A stretch of 64,000 nucleotides of DNA from Sphingomonas melonis (GTDB lineage Bacteria > Pseudomonadota > Alphaproteobacteria > Sphingomonadales > Sphingomonadaceae): positions 1 to 64,000 of the forward strand of contig NZ_JACCBY010000009.1 in the NCBI RefSeq assembly GCF_013409985.1, read 5' to 3'. The notes under the pieces are model-generated. The model searched no databases. It was not told where the DNA came from and saw nothing but the letters and a program-made list of their open reading frames with translations. A program made the translations under genes and the position numbers. Shown piece after piece: positions 9,051 through 18,165 of the stretch (the first letter of the stretch is position 1; each line of letters starts with the position of its first letter).

Positions 9051-12000
9051 ATGCACGCTGATTCTATGACGATGCCCGATATTGCCGCGACGGATCATCC
9101 CATCCAGGCGCCGATCGCGCCCGCCCCGGCGCTGCGCCCCGAGGAACCCTATGCGCGCGACGAACTGCTGCACGAGCTGTTCGATGGCACCTGCCGGCGC
9201 CGCGGGGCCGCCGTCGCGCTGCAACTGATCGGCGCCAGCGAGGAATTCGGCCGCAGCACCAGCTGGACCTATGACACGCTCGCGCGGCGCAGCCTCGCGC
9301 TGGCGCAGCGGCTGCGTGCGATGGGGATCGGTCGCGGCGACCGGGTGGTGCTGTGCCTGCCGCGCGGGCTCGACCAATATATGGCGATCCTCGGCGTGCT
9401 GCGCGCCGGCGCCGCCTATGTGCCGGTCGACTGGGGCTATCCGCAGGATCGCATCGACTACATCATCGAGGACAGCGGCGCGGCGCTGACCCTCACCGTC
9501 ACCAGCCGGGCCGAGGCGATCGGCGGCGCGACGCTGGCGCTCGACGCCGAACTCGGCGACCTCGCCGCCGAGCCGATCGTCCCGCTCGGCCGCGACCAGA
9601 CCGGCAGCGTGCCCGGCGACCTTGCCTATATCATCTACACCTCGGGCACGACGGGCCGGCCCAAGGGGGTGATGATCACCCATGCCAATGCGTGCCACCT
9701 CGTCCGGTCGGAAAGCGCGATCCTGGCGCTCGACCCGGGCGACGTGGTGTTCGGCGGGTTCAGCCTCGCCTTCGACATGTCGGTCGAGACGATGTGGAGC
9801 GCCTTCTTCGTCGGCGCGCGGCTGCTCGTCGCCACCGAGGCGCTCGCCACCAGCGGCCCCGACGTGGCGATCGCGCTGGCGGAGGCGGGGACGACGATCT
9901 GGCACGTCGTGCCGTCGCTGATCGCGCTGGTCGAGCATCCGGTGCCGACGCTGCGGCTGATCAACATGGGCGGCGAGGCGTGTCCGCCCGACCTGCCGCG
10001 GCGGCTGGCGCGGCCGGGGCTGCGGCTGCTCAACACCTATGGCCCGACCGAGACGTCGGTGACCGCGACCTGGACCGAGGTGCAGCCCGGCCAGCGCATC
10101 ACGATCGGCAAGCCGCTGCCCGGCTATACCGCGTGGATCGTCGACGAGGCGTTGCAGCCGGTGCCCGCCGGGCAGGAAGGCGAGCTGGTCATCGGCGGCC
10201 CCGGCGTCGGCGTCGGGTACGTCAACCGGCCCGACCTTACCGCCGAGAAGTTCACGATGACGCCGTTCGACACCGTGTCGGGCGTGCCGGAGCGCATCTA
10301 TCGCTCGGGCGACCTCGTCCGGCTCGATGCGGCGGGCGACATCGACTTCGTCGGCCGGATCGACACGCAGGTGAAGATCCGCGGCTTCCGCGTCGAACTC
10401 GCCGAGATCGAGGCGGTGATCGGCGAATGGCCCGGCGTGGCGCAGGTCGTCGTGCATTTGTTCAACGACGACGACGGCGCCGAATTCCTCGCCGCCTTCC
10501 TCGTCACGCGGGCGAACGAGACGATCGACCTCGCCGGCCTGCGCACGCGCGTCGCCGAGCGCCTGCCCAATTACATGCGGCCCGCCGCCTATCAGACGCT
10601 CGCCGCGCTGCCGACGCTGCCCGCATCGGGCAAGGTCGATCGCAAGGCGCTGGTCAAGCCGGCGATCACCGTCAGCACCGACCGCGCGATCGTCGCGCCC
10701 GCGACGCCGATGGAGGAGACGCTGCACCGCGTCTGGGCGGAGGCGTTCGCGCCGCAGCCGGTGTCGGTGCTCGACGATCTGTTCGAGGACCTTGGCGGCC
10801 ATTCGCTGAAGGCGGCGCGGCTGGTGTCGGCGGCGCGCAAGGTGCCGGGGCTCCAGGGGCTGTCGCTCGAGGATGTCTATGCCGCGCCGACGATCCGCGC
10901 CCTCGCGCTCCGCGTCGGCGGTTCGGCACCGGTCGCGGTGCAGCAGGCGGACAGTTTCCACCATATCGCGGCGTGGAAGCGCCGGCTGTGCGTCGCGGCG
11001 CAGACGGTGGCGCTGCTGCCGATCTACACGCTCGCCGGGCTGCAATGGTTCTCGCCCTATATCGCCTACACGCATCTGGCCGGGCGCGTGGACCGGATCA
11101 GCGCGCTGGTGCTGAGCGCCTTGTTCTTCACGATCGTGCCGATCGCGTCGATGTTCCTGTCGATCGCGCTCAAATGGCTGATCGTCGGCCGCTTCAAGGC
11201 GGGCGATTATCCCCTGTGGGGCTTCTATTATTTCCGCTGGTGGCTGATCCGGCGGATCATCGGCGTCACCGCGACGCCCTATCTGGCGGGTACGCCGATG
11301 ATCCGCGGTTATTACCGGCTGCTCGGCGCGAAGGTCGGCGCGCGCGTCCATATCGGCACCGGGATCATCGATACCGCCGATCTGCTCGACGTCGGCGACG
11401 ATGCGATCATCAGCGACCAGGCGGTGCTCGCCACCAGTTCGGTCGAGCGCGGCTTGCTGCGGCTCGGCACGGTGACGCTGGCGCCGGGCGCCTTCGTCGG
11501 GTCGCAGGCGGTGGTCGGCCGCAATGCCGTGCTCGGCGAGGATGCGGTGCTCGACGACATGTCGGCGCTGCCCACCGACGCGGTGATACCGGCGCGCCAG
11601 CGGTGGAGCGGGTCGCCCGCCGCTTACGCCGGCGAGGGGCCGGCGCGGCCACCCCGTCATGGCCGCGAGCCGCTCGGCCCGCTGCTCGGGCTGCTGTTCG
11701 GCGCCTTCATGCTGCCGATCATCGCCATCCTGCCGATCGCGCCGGGGCTGATCGCGCTGATCGAGCTCGACTGGGCGACCACGGGCTATGCCTATATGCT
11801 CGTCGCGCCGTTCCTCGCGACGACCTATGTCGTGATGATGTGCGTGCTGACCGTGGCGGCGAAGCGGCTGATCCTCGGCAAGGTCGCGCCCGCCACCTAT
11901 GCGCTCGATAGCTGGTTCTACGTCCGGTACTGGCTGGTCAAGCAGATCAACGATCTGGCGCTGCGGCTGCTCCACCCCATCTTCGCGACGCTCTACGTCA

Positions 12001-13073
12001 TTCCCTGGTATCGCGCGCTCGGCGTCAAGGTCGGGCGCCGGGCGGAGATTTCCACCGCCAGCGCGATCGTCCCCGATCTCGTCGAGATCGGCGAGGAGAG
12101 CTTCATCGCCGATTCGGTCATCTTCGGCGCGGCGCGGATCGGCCACGGCACGATCGAGCTGGCGCATACCCGCATCGGCCGGCGCAGCTTCATCGGCAAT
12201 TCGGCGCTGCTCCCGTGCGGCGCGCAGATCGGTGACGAGGTGCTGATCGGCGTGCTCTCCAAGCCGCCCGAGGACCCCGCGCTGGCGCTGGAAAGCGGCA
12301 GCACCTGGTTCGGATCGCCGGCGTTCAAGCTGCCGGTACGACAGGTCGCGACGATGTTCGACGAGGGCGCGCGGTTCAATCCGTCGCGCGGGCTGATCGC
12401 CACCCGCCTGTCGATCGAGGCGGTGCGCACGACCCTGTCGCTGACCGCGTTTCTCGTCTTCTTCAGCGTGCTGCTGTCGGTGGTTGGCGATCTCGACGAT
12501 CTCGAACGCGGCGGGCTGGTGATCGGCCTGGCCTTCCCGTTCCTCTACATGGGCTTCTGCCTCGCCTGCGGCGCGTTCGTGCTGGCGCTGAAATGGCTCG
12601 TCGTCGGGCGCTACACGGCGACGACCGCGCCCTTGTGGAGCACCTTCGTCTGGCGCAGCGAACTGGTCACCGCCACCTACGAGAATCTGGCGGTCGCCAA
12701 TCTGCTCGAACCGCTGCGGGGGACGCCGTGGATCGGCGTCTACCTGCGGCTGATGGGAGCGAAGATCGGCAAGCGCTGCTATATCGACACGACCGACCTC
12801 ACCGAACATGATCTGGTGACGATCGGCGACGATGTCGCGCTCAACGACTTCGCCGGCATGCAGACGCATCTGTTCGAGGACCGGGTGATGAAGGTCGGCC
12901 CGATCCGCGTCGGCGACCGTGCGACGATCGGCTCGCTCGCCATCGTCCTCTATGACGCGGAGATCGGCGCCGACGCGCAGCTCGGCGACCTGTCGGTGGT
13001 GATGAAGGGCGAGACGCTGCCCGACGGCACCAATTGGGAGGGCAGCCCCGCCCGGATCGCGATGGGTGGATGA
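9051..13073 (+). CDS. Membrane-bound single-module NRPS, poly-amino-acid-synthetase (Pls) type
   Basis: A protein of 1340 residues. The adenylation domain (about 30-535) has core A3 YTSGTTGRPKG (about 195), A5 NTYGPTETS (about 328), A8 (GDLVRLD, then a KIRGFRVE block) and A10 SGKVDRKAL. A carrier domain follows with phosphopantetheine-site Ser585 in DLGGHSL. From about 640 on, paired hydrophobic segments alternate with three soluble blocks that look like left-handed beta-helix (hexapeptide) domains (about 755-865, 985-1110, 1225-1340). There is no condensation or thioesterase domain. The layout matches the family of epsilon-poly-lysine synthetase (Pls), where three C-terminal membrane-linked domains join a single amino acid repeatedly. 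Asp235-equivalent is kept (FDMSVE), so an alpha-amino acid substrate is likely; its identity is unknown. The gene overlaps the downstream PPTase gene by ATGA. Confidence 0.85.
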   Translation: MHADSMTMPDIAATDHPIQAPIAPAPALRPEEPYARDELLHELFDGTCRRRGAAVALQLIGASEEFGRSTSWTYDTLARRSLALAQRLRAMGIGRGDRVVLCLPRGLDQYMAILGVLRAGAAYVPVDWGYPQDRIDYIIEDSGAALTLTVTSRAEAIGGATLALDAELGDLAAEPIVPLGRDQTGSVPGDLAYIIYTSGTTGRPKGVMITHANACHLVRSESAILALDPGDVVFGGFSLAFDMSVETMWSAFFVGARLLVATEALATSGPDVAIALAEAGTTIWHVVPSLIALVEHPVPTLRLINMGGEACPPDLPRRLARPGLRLLNTYGPTETSVTATWTEVQPGQRITIGKPLPGYTAWIVDEALQPVPAGQEGELVIGGPGVGVGYVNRPDLTAEKFTMTPFDTVSGVPERIYRSGDLVRLDAAGDIDFVGRIDTQVKIRGFRVELAEIEAVIGEWPGVAQVVVHLFNDDDGAEFLAAFLVTRANETIDLAGLRTRVAERLPNYMRPAAYQTLAALPTLPASGKVDRKALVKPAITVSTDRAIVAPATPMEETLHRVWAEAFAPQPVSVLDDLFEDLGGHSLKAARLVSAARKVPGLQGLSLEDVYAAPTIRALALRVGGSAPVAVQQADSFHHIAAWKRRLCVAAQTVALLPIYTLAGLQWFSPYIAYTHLAGRVDRISALVLSALFFTIVPIASMFLSIALKWLIVGRFKAGDYPLWGFYYFRWWLIRRIIGVTATPYLAGTPMIRGYYRLLGAKVGARVHIGTGIIDTADLLDVGDDAIISDQAVLATSSVERGLLRLGTVTLAPGAFVGSQAVVGRNAVLGEDAVLDDMSALPTDAVIPARQRWSGSPAAYAGEGPARPPRHGREPLGPLLGLLFGAFMLPIIAILPIAPGLIALIELDWATTGYAYMLVAPFLATTYVVMMCVLTVAAKRLILGKVAPATYALDSWFYVRYWLVKQINDLALRLLHPIFATLYVIPWYRALGVKVGRRAEISTASAIVPDLVEIGEESFIADSVIFGAARIGHGTIELAHTRIGRRSFIGNSALLPCGAQIGDEVLIGVLSKPPEDPALALESGSTWFGSPAFKLPVRQVATMFDEGARFNPSRGLIATRLSIEAVRTTLSLTAFLVFFSVLLSVVGDLDDLERGGLVIGLAFPFLYMGFCLACGAFVLALKWLVVGRYTATTAPLWSTFVWRSELVTATYENLAVANLLEPLRGTPWIGVYLRLMGAKIGKRCYIDTTDLTEHDLVTIGDDVALNDFAGMQTHLFEDRVMKVGPIRVGDRATIGSLAIVLYDAEIGADAQLGDLSVVMKGETLPDGTNWEGSPARIAMGG

Positions 13074-13645
13074 CGCCGCTGTGGCATGACGGACCGCTCG
13101 CCGCGCTGCACTGGGACGGTGCGTCGCCGGTGGTGTGGCGTGCGGCGGCGGAGGGCGCGGGCGCGCGGCAGCAGCTCGCCCAAAGCCTGATCGCGCATCT
13201 GACGGGGCGGCAGGGGCAGGAGGTGCGGCTGGCGCGCACCGCCGCCGGCGCGCCGCGCGTGGCGAGTCCCGGCGGCTGGCATATCGGCCTGTCGAGTCGC
13301 GGTGGCCATTGTCTGATCGGCGTGGCGACACGGCCGATCGCGGTCGACCGCGAGCTGGTCGATGACGCGCCGCCGTTGTGGGACATGCTGAGCCCGCGGG
13401 AAGGGGACGATGTGCGCCGCCTGCCGATCGACGCACAGCCGCGCGCCTGGCTGCGGTGCTGGACGATCAAGGAAGCGCACGCCAAACTGGTCGGCGAACC
13501 GCGCCGCATCGCGCCCGAGGGGATCGAGACCGAAATCATCGATCCGGTGCATGCCGTCGCCCGTTACGAGGGGGTGTCGCGATGCTGGACGCGCGCCGAC
13601 ACCGCCGCGATCGAGACGGTGGCGATGTGGGAGGTGACGGCATGA
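13070..13645 (+). CDS. 4'-phosphopantetheinyl transferase (Sfp type)
   Basis: A protein of 191 residues. It carries the two family signatures: AVDREL (Asp93, Glu95, in place of the usual VDIE magnesium site) and WTIKEAHAK (Trp131, Lys134, Glu135, Lys139). Such enzymes transfer phosphopantetheine from CoA to the serine of carrier domains. The start codon overlaps the NRPS stop as ATGA and its own stop overlaps the next start the same way, so the three genes are one translationally coupled unit. The obvious target is Ser585 of the upstream NRPS. The protein is shorter than Sfp (about 224 residues), mainly at the N terminus. Confidence 0.82.
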   Translation: MTPLWHDGPLAALHWDGASPVVWRAAAEGAGARQQLAQSLIAHLTGRQGQEVRLARTAAGAPRVASPGGWHIGLSSRGGHCLIGVATRPIAVDRELVDDAPPLWDMLSPREGDDVRRLPIDAQPRAWLRCWTIKEAHAKLVGEPRRIAPEGIETEIIDPVHAVARYEGVSRCWTRADTAAIETVAMWEVTA

Positions 13646-14175
13646 GTCGCGTCGTGGTGCGCCCGTACGAGAGGCCGGACCGTGCGGCGGTCCTGGCGAT
13701 CTTCGATTCCAACCTGCCCGAATATTTCGGTGCCGGCGACCGCGGCTGGCTCGAGGAGACGCTCGACGACCCCGATGGGCCCGCCTTCGTCGTCGCCGTC
13801 GACGGCGTGCCCGCCGCCTTCGGGGGCTATGAGGTCTGGGAGCATTACAACAAGGCGCTGCTATATTGGGGCATGGCGGCGCGGCGCTATCACCGCTGCG
13901 GACTCGGCCGGCTGCTGCTGTTCGAGCGGCTGGTGCATGTCGCGCGTTTCGCCGATCCGCCGACCCGCTATGTCACGGTCGACACCTCGCCGCTGGTCGC
14001 GCCCTTCTTCCGCCGCTGCGGCTTCGCGCTGACCGCGGTGTGGCCCGAGGGCTATCGCTCCGGCATGGAGATGCACGAGCTGCACATCGACCTCGCCGCG
14101 ACGACGGTTGCGGCGCTCGATGCGCAGCGCCGCGCGGCGCTGACCGCGGTCGAGGCAGCAATCGCCGGGCGCTGA
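13642..14175 (+). CDS. GNAT-family N-acetyltransferase
   Basis: A protein of 177 residues. It begins with SRVVVRPYERPDRAAVLAIF, a typical GNAT opening, and has the acetyl-CoA-binding turn RRYHRCGLGRLLLF (about 75-88, a variant of the R/Q-x-x-G-x-G/A loop), then a C-terminal region reading SPLVAPFFRRCGF as in many GNAT enzymes. It probably transfers an acetyl group to an amine. Position as the last gene of the coupled NRPS-PPTase-GNAT unit suggests it modifies the NRPS product or a building block, or protects the producer by acetylating the product; this is inference. Substrate unknown. Confidence 0.8.
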   Translation: MSRVVVRPYERPDRAAVLAIFDSNLPEYFGAGDRGWLEETLDDPDGPAFVVAVDGVPAAFGGYEVWEHYNKALLYWGMAARRYHRCGLGRLLLFERLVHVARFADPPTRYVTVDTSPLVAPFFRRCGFALTAVWPEGYRSGMEMHELHIDLAATTVAALDAQRRAALTAVEAAIAGR

Positions 14176-14188
14176 CCCCCGCGCGGCC

Positions 14189-14920
14189 TCAGTCGCTGCG
14201 TTCCTCATGCGCGAGGTGCAGCGCGACGAGGCGTGCCAGCAGCGTCGCCGGAAACAGCTGGCCGATCACCGATTCCAGATTGGCGAGGCTGCGCGCGAGC
14301 GGCGCGAGCGGTACGATATCGCCAAAACCGGTGGTGGTGATCGTGGCGAGGCTGAAATAGGTGAAGGCGGCGGTCGAGGTGTTGGCCATATGCGGGGTGA
14401 AGCCGCTGCCGCCGAACGCGCCGGGGGCGTGCGTCTGGATCGCGCCATAAGCGATGGCGAACAGCGCCGAGACGTTGAGGTAGAGCAGCACCGCGCCACG
14501 GATGCGGTGCGCGGTCACCCGCCCGGCGGCGAAGACATGCGGTGCGACCACCGCGGTCACCGCCGCGTTGAACAGGAAGGCGACGATCGCGATCGCCTCA
14601 TGCTGTTCGGTGACGGTGAGCTGGAGCGACGCGGAGACGATGCGGCCGAGCGCCGGCCACGCCGTCAGCAGCCCGATCGATACCACCAGCAGCATCCGCC
14701 ACAGCCGCTGGCGCGTGAAGACGGTGACGCAGATGACGGCGAACGCGATATGGCAGGCGTCGAGCAAGGTACGACCGAACGGCCAGCCTTGCGCGAGCGG
14801 TACGACCACGAACAGCGTGATGCCTTGCAGGATGAGCAGCGCGGACAGGCTATGATCGATGCGCCGGTCGCGCTCGGCGAGCGCCGCGACGGTTTGCCCT
14901 GGGATCCTCGCGCTGGTCAT
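14189..14920 (-). CDS. Two-pore-helix-type potassium/ion channel protein
   Basis: A membrane protein of 243 residues. Hydrophobic segments span about 25-45, 50-70, 75-95, 110-130 and 145-165. A pore region follows, FTYFSLATITTTGFGDIVPL (about 188-207), then a last helix ending near 232. The filter TTGFGD is close to the TVGYGD signature of potassium channels, with Tyr replaced by Phe, which is common in bacterial members. It matches the C-terminal ion-channel (Ion_trans_2) pore architecture. It converges on the GNAT gene with 13 bp between them and is not obviously related to it. Ion selectivity is inferred from the filter only. Confidence 0.72.
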   Translation of the reverse strand: MTSARIPGQTVAALAERDRRIDHSLSALLILQGITLFVVVPLAQGWPFGRTLLDACHIAFAVICVTVFTRQRLWRMLLVVSIGLLTAWPALGRIVSASLQLTVTEQHEAIAIVAFLFNAAVTAVVAPHVFAAGRVTAHRIRGAVLLYLNVSALFAIAYGAIQTHAPGAFGGSGFTPHMANTSTAAFTYFSLATITTTGFGDIVPLAPLARSLANLESVIGQLFPATLLARLVALHLAHEERSD

Positions 14921-15082
14921 CGCATCCTCGTCTCCGGCCGCCCTGGCGGGCTAGGCGCGGGCGGCTGAACGGCGGGTTGATGGGCGGACACGATCGCGCG
15001 GCGGGCTTTGCCCCAAGATGGTACCGGAATGGCCGCGAGCGCTGATCGACAGGCGCGGTACATTCAGGCACAAGCTGCGCCG

Positions 15083-16273
15083 ATGAGCCACCCAGAGATC
15101 GTCAGAGAGCAAGAAGAGGCGGCCGAGCAAGGGGTTACCACCGCCAGCCGGGATATCGATCGCTATCGCTCGATCGTCTTCCCCAATGCCGTGCGCGAAC
15201 TGCGCAAACAACAGGGTTTCGCCAGACTGCTCGGTTTGTCGGCCGTATTGCCCGACATCCCCTATGTCCGATTGTCCAAGATCGAGCGTGGCGAGGTGGT
15301 CGCCAAGGCGAGCGAATTGCGCAGTATCGCCGTCGCGATGCGCGTCGCTCCCGAGGATCTGCTGCTCGACATCGACGATCCCGCGTTCGACATCGCCGAT
15401 TGGGCGACCGAGTTGCAGGGCTGGACCGAAGAGGAGATCGCCGAGGACCGCTTTGCGGTGCTGCTCGCCGCGGCGATCCGGGCGCGGCGCGACGCCGACC
15501 GGACGCTGTCGATCGCCAATGTCGAACGCCGCTTCGGGATCGCGCCGGTGATCCTGTCGCGGCTGGAGAACGGCTACAAGCCGCTCGGCCGCTGGAACGC
15601 ACAGACGGTGCGGGCGGTGTGCGCCTTGCTCGGCGTCGCCGATGCGCGGGCGCTGCGCGCGTATATCGCGCAAGCCGATGCGGAGGGCGCGCTTCACCCC
15701 TATCTGCCCGTCGCGGCGAGCAGCGCTGCGCGTATCGAGAAGACCCGCGCGCGCGTCGCGCTGTTGCGCAAGGAATTGCAGGATCCGATGCAATTGCCGA
15801 CGGCGCGCACCAAGGCGGCGCAGCCGCTGCGGGTCGTGGCGAGCGCGCCCGAGCCGAACGAGGCGGACACCGCCGTGCTCGCCGCGATCGAACAGTCGGA
15901 GACCGCGACGGTGCGGCTGGTCCCGGTGTTCGGCGCGCCGCTCGCCGATGGCCTGATCGACCGCGTGCCGGTCGGCCGTACGGTCGAGGCGCCGCGGCAT
16001 GCCCAGCCGAACAGCTATGGCCTGCGTGTGTGCCGCGCGACGCTGGGGCCGGCGCTGCCCGCGCATGCCATCGTCGTCGTCGACCCCGACCGCTTCCCCT
16101 CGTCGGGCGGGCTCGCCGTCATGCGGGAACCGGGGGGCCTGCGGCTGCTGGTCGTCACCTTCGACCGCCAGGGCCGGATGATCGGCTACAGCCTGAACCC
16201 GGATCGCGAGATCGAGCTCGATTCGCTCGAACCCACCGATCTCGGCACCGTCGTCGCGGTCCTGCTCGACTGA
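15083..16273 (+). CDS. Double-XRE helix-turn-helix regulator
   Basis: A protein of 396 residues from this start. Two helix-turn-helix regions are visible: one about residues 30-85 (VRELRKQQGFARLLGL then YVRLSKIERGEV), the other about 135-190 (IRARRDADRTLSIANVERR then ILSRLENGYKPL). Both have the S-R/K-I/L-E-x-G signature of Cro/CI-type domains. The C-terminal half has no motif I recognise. Tandem XRE domains in one chain suggest binding to paired operator half-sites. Starts at 15008 and 15029 are also possible; none has a clear ribosome site. It is next to, and convergent with, the flagellar locus, but control of motility is not shown. Confidence 0.65.
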   Translation: MSHPEIVREQEEAAEQGVTTASRDIDRYRSIVFPNAVRELRKQQGFARLLGLSAVLPDIPYVRLSKIERGEVVAKASELRSIAVAMRVAPEDLLLDIDDPAFDIADWATELQGWTEEEIAEDRFAVLLAAAIRARRDADRTLSIANVERRFGIAPVILSRLENGYKPLGRWNAQTVRAVCALLGVADARALRAYIAQADAEGALHPYLPVAASSAARIEKTRARVALLRKELQDPMQLPTARTKAAQPLRVVASAPEPNEADTAVLAAIEQSETATVRLVPVFGAPLADGLIDRVPVGRTVEAPRHAQPNSYGLRVCRATLGPALPAHAIVVVDPDRFPSSGGLAVMREPGGLRLLVVTFDRQGRMIGYSLNPDREIELDSLEPTDLGTVVAVLLD

Positions 16274-16274
16274 C

Positions 16275-16305
16275 GCCGCCGGTCCCGCCCGCGACGGCCG
16301 GCGGC
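16275..16305. terminator. Hairpin between convergent regulator and flgN-like gene
   Basis: A perfect 8-bp stem, GCCGCCGG (16275-16282) with CCGGCGGC (16298-16305), fills the 33-bp gap between two convergent stop codons. Placement suggests a bidirectional terminator; no U tract is present on either side. Confidence 0.4.
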
Positions 16306-16306
16306 C

Positions 16307-16729
16307 TCAATAGCTCGAATTCACCGCGATCGGCATCGTCGGATCGAAGCGCGACAGAGTGCCCTGCGCACCGTAAGTCGACGTCGCCCGGCCCGCGATC
16401 CGCTTCGCCTCGGTGGTGATCGCGCCGATCATCTCGACCGACAGATCGATCTGCCGCTCGAGCGCCGCCGCATTGGCGGCCGAGGTCGTCTCCAGCCGGG
16501 CGAGCAGCTCCTCGAGCCGTACCCGCTGCTCCTCGTCCAGTGACCGGTTCCAGTCGACCGTGCTGCGGCCATAGGCCGCGGTCATCTGTTCGAGCTGGCC
16601 GACCAGGCGCACCTTGGTCGCGGCCAGTTCGGGCAGGCCGGCGCCGAACGGATTCTGCTGCAGATGCTCGGTTTCCTCGTCCATCAGCGTCAGCAGCGAA
16701 TGCAGCACGTCGGTCAGTCGCTCGATCAT
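16307..16729 (-). CDS. flgN: FlgN-like flagellar export chaperone
   Basis: A helical protein of 140 residues rich in Leu, Glu and Arg. It starts MIERLTDVLHSLLTLMDEET and shows a long amphipathic-helix pattern through residue 110, as expected for FlgN, the chaperone for hook-associated proteins FlgK and FlgL. The assignment rests mainly on length, helicity and position at the end of the flgI-flgJ unit; sequence conservation in this family is low. Its ATG overlaps the flgJ stop (ATGA). No flgK or flgL is in the window. Confidence 0.6.
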   Translation of the reverse strand: MIERLTDVLHSLLTLMDEETEHLQQNPFGAGLPELAATKVRLVGQLEQMTAAYGRSTVDWNRSLDEEQRVRLEELLARLETTSAANAAALERQIDLSVEMIGAITTEAKRIAGRATSTYGAQGTLSRFDPTMPIAVNSSY

Positions 16730-17040
16730 GCCCCTGCTCCCTGCAACCGGATGATCTGGTTGAGCACCGCCGGCGCCAGGCCGAAGCCGCCGCGGCGGGC
16801 GATCGCGTCGCCCATCTTTTCGGCGAGCACGCCACGGAACATCTCCTCGCCGTGGCCGCCGCTGAACGCGCCCTCCGACGGCGTCGTGTCCATCATGATG
16901 CGGACCATCTGGCCGACGAACACCGCCTCGAACGACTGCGCCGTCGCTGCCGGATCGTTGGCATGATGGGTCGGCTGCGGCGCCGGTATGGCGGGCAGGG
17001 CCGCCGCGGGAAGCGGGGCGGAAAGCGTGCTGTCCATCAT
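16726..17040 (-). CDS. flgJ: FlgJ-type rod-binding protein (N-terminal domain only)
   Basis: A protein of 104 residues. The core segment AQSFEAVFVGQMVRIMMDTT and later GGHGEEMFRGVLAEKMGDAI are typical of the rod-binding domain that caps rod assembly in the periplasm. The muramidase domain found in enterobacterial FlgJ is absent, as is usual in alphaproteobacteria, so peptidoglycan digestion would need another enzyme. It is coupled by ATGA overlaps to flgI upstream and the flgN-like gene downstream. ATG codons at 17040 and 17037 are both possible. Confidence 0.88.
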   Translation of the reverse strand: MMDSTLSAPLPAAALPAIPAPQPTHHANDPAATAQSFEAVFVGQMVRIMMDTTPSEGAFSGGHGEEMFRGVLAEKMGDAIARRGGFGLAPAVLNQIIRLQGAGA

Positions 17041-18158
17041 TGTACCTCGATTTCGGCCTGGAGCGCGCCGGCGGTGCGCAGCGCCTGCAGCACGGTGATG
17101 AGATCGCGGGGGCTGACCCCGAAGGCATTCAGGCCGGCGACCAGCGATACCAGCGAGGTCGCATTGTGCAGGATGCCGAGCCCGCGGCCGTTACCGTCGG
17201 TCACGCCGATCTGGGTGCGCGGCAGCACCTCGGTGGTGCCGTTGGAGAACGGCCCCGGCTGCGACGCGACCGGTGTTTCGGCGATGCTGATCGTCAGCCC
17301 GCCCTGGGCGATCGCGACCGGGCTGATCCGCACGTCGGCGCCCATCACCACCGTGCCGGAGGCCTCGTTGATCACGACGCGGGCGGGCAGGTCGACCTCG
17401 ACCGGCAGCTCCTCGATCCCCGCCACCAGGTCGATGACGTGATCCGCGGACCCGGCGGGCGGCGTCAGTTCGATCGTGCCGGGATCGAGCACCCGCGCGG
17501 TGCGATCGTAGCGGCGGTTGATCACCGCGGCGATGCGATAGGCGGTGGTGAAATCGGGATTCTTCAGCGCCAGCTTGAGCGTCGTCGCCGAGCGCAGCGT
17601 ATAGGGCACCTCGCGTTCGACGATGGCCCCGCCGGCGATCCGTGCCGACGTGGTCACGCCGCGGCTGATCGACGCGGCGGCGCCCTGCGCGCGGAAGCCG
17701 GAGACCGACAGCGGACCCTGCGCCACGGCGTAGATCTCGCCATCGAGGCCGCGCAGCGAGGTGACGAGCAGCATCCCGCCTTGCAGGCTGGTGGCGTCGC
17801 CCATCGCACCGATCTGCACGTCGATCGCGCTGCCGGCGCGGGCGAAGGCGGGTAGCGTGGCCGTCACCGACACGGCGGCGACGTTCTGCGTACGCATCGT
17901 ATCGCCGCGGATGTTGACGCCCATCCGTTCCAGCATCGACTGGATCGTCTCGACGGTGAAGGGGACGTTCTGCGTCCGGTCGCCGGTGCCTTGCAGGCCG
18001 ACGACCAGGCCATAGCCGACGAGCTGGTTGGGACGGACGTTCTGGACGTCGACGATATCCTTGATCCGCGAAACGGGTCCGGCCATCGCCGTGCCGCACG
18101 TCATCAGCGCGACAAGGGCGGCCATTAGGGCGGTCAAATGACGGAATGTGCGTGGCAT
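17037..18158 (-). CDS. flgI: Flagellar P-ring protein FlgI
   Basis: A protein of 373 residues, the usual FlgI length. A signal peptide is visible (hydrophobic stretch then TCGTAMAG cleavage region near residue 26), followed by the conserved opening RIKDIVDVQNVRPNQLVGYG and VGLQGTGD. It forms the P ring around the rod in the peptidoglycan layer after Sec export. The ATG at 18158 was chosen; an ATG three codons upstream (18167) overlaps a TATAAT-like box, and neither has a Shine-Dalgarno. It is transcribed with flgJ and the flgN-like gene, and lies 44 bp after flhB. Confidence 0.95.
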   Translation of the reverse strand: MPRTFRHLTALMAALVALMTCGTAMAGPVSRIKDIVDVQNVRPNQLVGYGLVVGLQGTGDRTQNVPFTVETIQSMLERMGVNIRGDTMRTQNVAAVSVTATLPAFARAGSAIDVQIGAMGDATSLQGGMLLVTSLRGLDGEIYAVAQGPLSVSGFRAQGAAASISRGVTTSARIAGGAIVEREVPYTLRSATTLKLALKNPDFTTAYRIAAVINRRYDRTARVLDPGTIELTPPAGSADHVIDLVAGIEELPVEVDLPARVVINEASGTVVMGADVRISPVAIAQGGLTISIAETPVASQPGPFSNGTTEVLPRTQIGVTDGNGRGLGILHNATSLVSLVAGLNAFGVSPRDLITVLQALRTAGALQAEIEVQ

Positions 18159-18165
18159 CACAATC

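Noticed and set aside
8934..13436. A 1500-codon open frame on the minus strand opposite the NRPS gene
   Set aside because: It mirrors the codon structure of the NRPS gene in high-GC DNA; its translation is low-complexity Arg/Asp/Gln/His-rich and has no family motif, while the plus-strand frame has a full set of NRPS motifs.
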